DNA from: Kineococcus rhizosphaerae
Lineage (GTDB): Bacteria > Actinomycetota > Actinomycetes > Actinomycetales > Kineococcaceae
NCBI RefSeq assembly: GCF_003002055.1
Contig: NZ_PVZF01000002.1
Span: 550,021 to 614,020 of the forward strand
Direction: 5' to 3'
DNA: 64,000 bases
The translations under genes and the position numbers were made by a program. Of this stretch, positions 63,966 through 64,000 are shown piece by piece. Position 1 is the stretch's first letter. Each line of letters starts with the position of its first letter. Below the pieces are notes generated by a model. The model made no database searches. It had not been told where the DNA came from and saw nothing but the letters and a program-made list of their open reading frames with translations.

Positions 63966-64000
63966 TCGACGGAGAGTTTGATCCTGGCTCAGGACGAACG
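63966..64000 (+). rRNA. rrs: 16S ribosomal RNA, 5' end only
   Basis: The 27F primer site AGAGTTTGATCCTGGCTCAG is at 63973-63992, corresponding to E. coli position 8 onward, so the mature 5' end is at about 63966. The gene runs off the window after GGACGAACG. Confidence 0.97.

Overview
The window is a high-GC, gene-dense stretch of chromosome from an actinobacterium. Evidence for this: about 75% GC, many GTG starts, a division cluster of the actinobacterial type (murD-ftsW-murG-murC-ftsQ-ftsZ-pgeF-yggS-sepF-yggT-divIVA), a PriA-type HisA, a DUF1844 gene next to infC, and an rRNA leader carrying the TTGAGAACTCAA element. Gene content and order suggest a Kineococcus-like member of Kineosporiales; that genus guess is inference from memory, not a database match.

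Layout. (1) 1-12.9 kb: the end of the division and cell-wall cluster, running into a DksA/TraR-like zinc-finger gene, lspA and rluD. (2) 13.0-20.1 kb: dnaE, a small membrane protein, a divergent ybaK/LON-domain pair, hisD and an unrecognised gene, closed by a strong hairpin. (3) 20.2-38.9 kb: an accessory block with sthA, poxB plus a TetR regulator, two Gfo/Idh/MocA oxidoreductases, pnuC-nadR, and a glycan-utilisation locus. (4) 39.0-43.5 kb: hisC-hisB-hisH-(membrane protein)-hisA and an SseB-like gene. (5) 43.5-54.2 kb: doxX, an MFS transporter, DUF1844, infC-rpmI-rplT, an rRNA methyltransferase, an orphan soluble histidine kinase, pheS-pheT and an SDR. (6) 54.2-62.2 kb: argC-argJ-argB-argD-argF-argR-argH and a 3-methyladenine DNA glycosylase. 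(7) 62.2-64.0 kb: tyrS, then the promoter and leader region of an rRNA operon and the first bases of 16S rRNA.

The most interesting part is 27.9-38.9 kb. Three transcription units share a near-identical LacI-type operator built on CAAACGTTTG, placed at or just after the -10 box: an intracellular DUF4038/GH140-like hydrolase; a sugar ABC importer followed by an NAD-dependent epimerase/dehydrogenase and a mannonate-dehydratase-like enolase; and a secreted clan GH-A hydrolase with a CBM9-like C-terminus. A LacI-family regulator sits inside the locus. The simplest reading is a self-contained regulon: extracellular cleavage, import, intracellular cleavage, then oxidation and dehydration of the sugar. 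The substrate cannot be told from the sequence. The locus, with the rest of region 3, lies between hisD and hisC, which are neighbours in Streptomyces, so it looks like an insertion that split the his operon.

Two themes recur. Many genes overlap by 1, 4 or 8 bases (translational coupling). About ten genes have a TANNNT-like -10 hexamer only 6-8 bases before the start codon and no Shine-Dalgarno, which predicts leaderless mRNAs.
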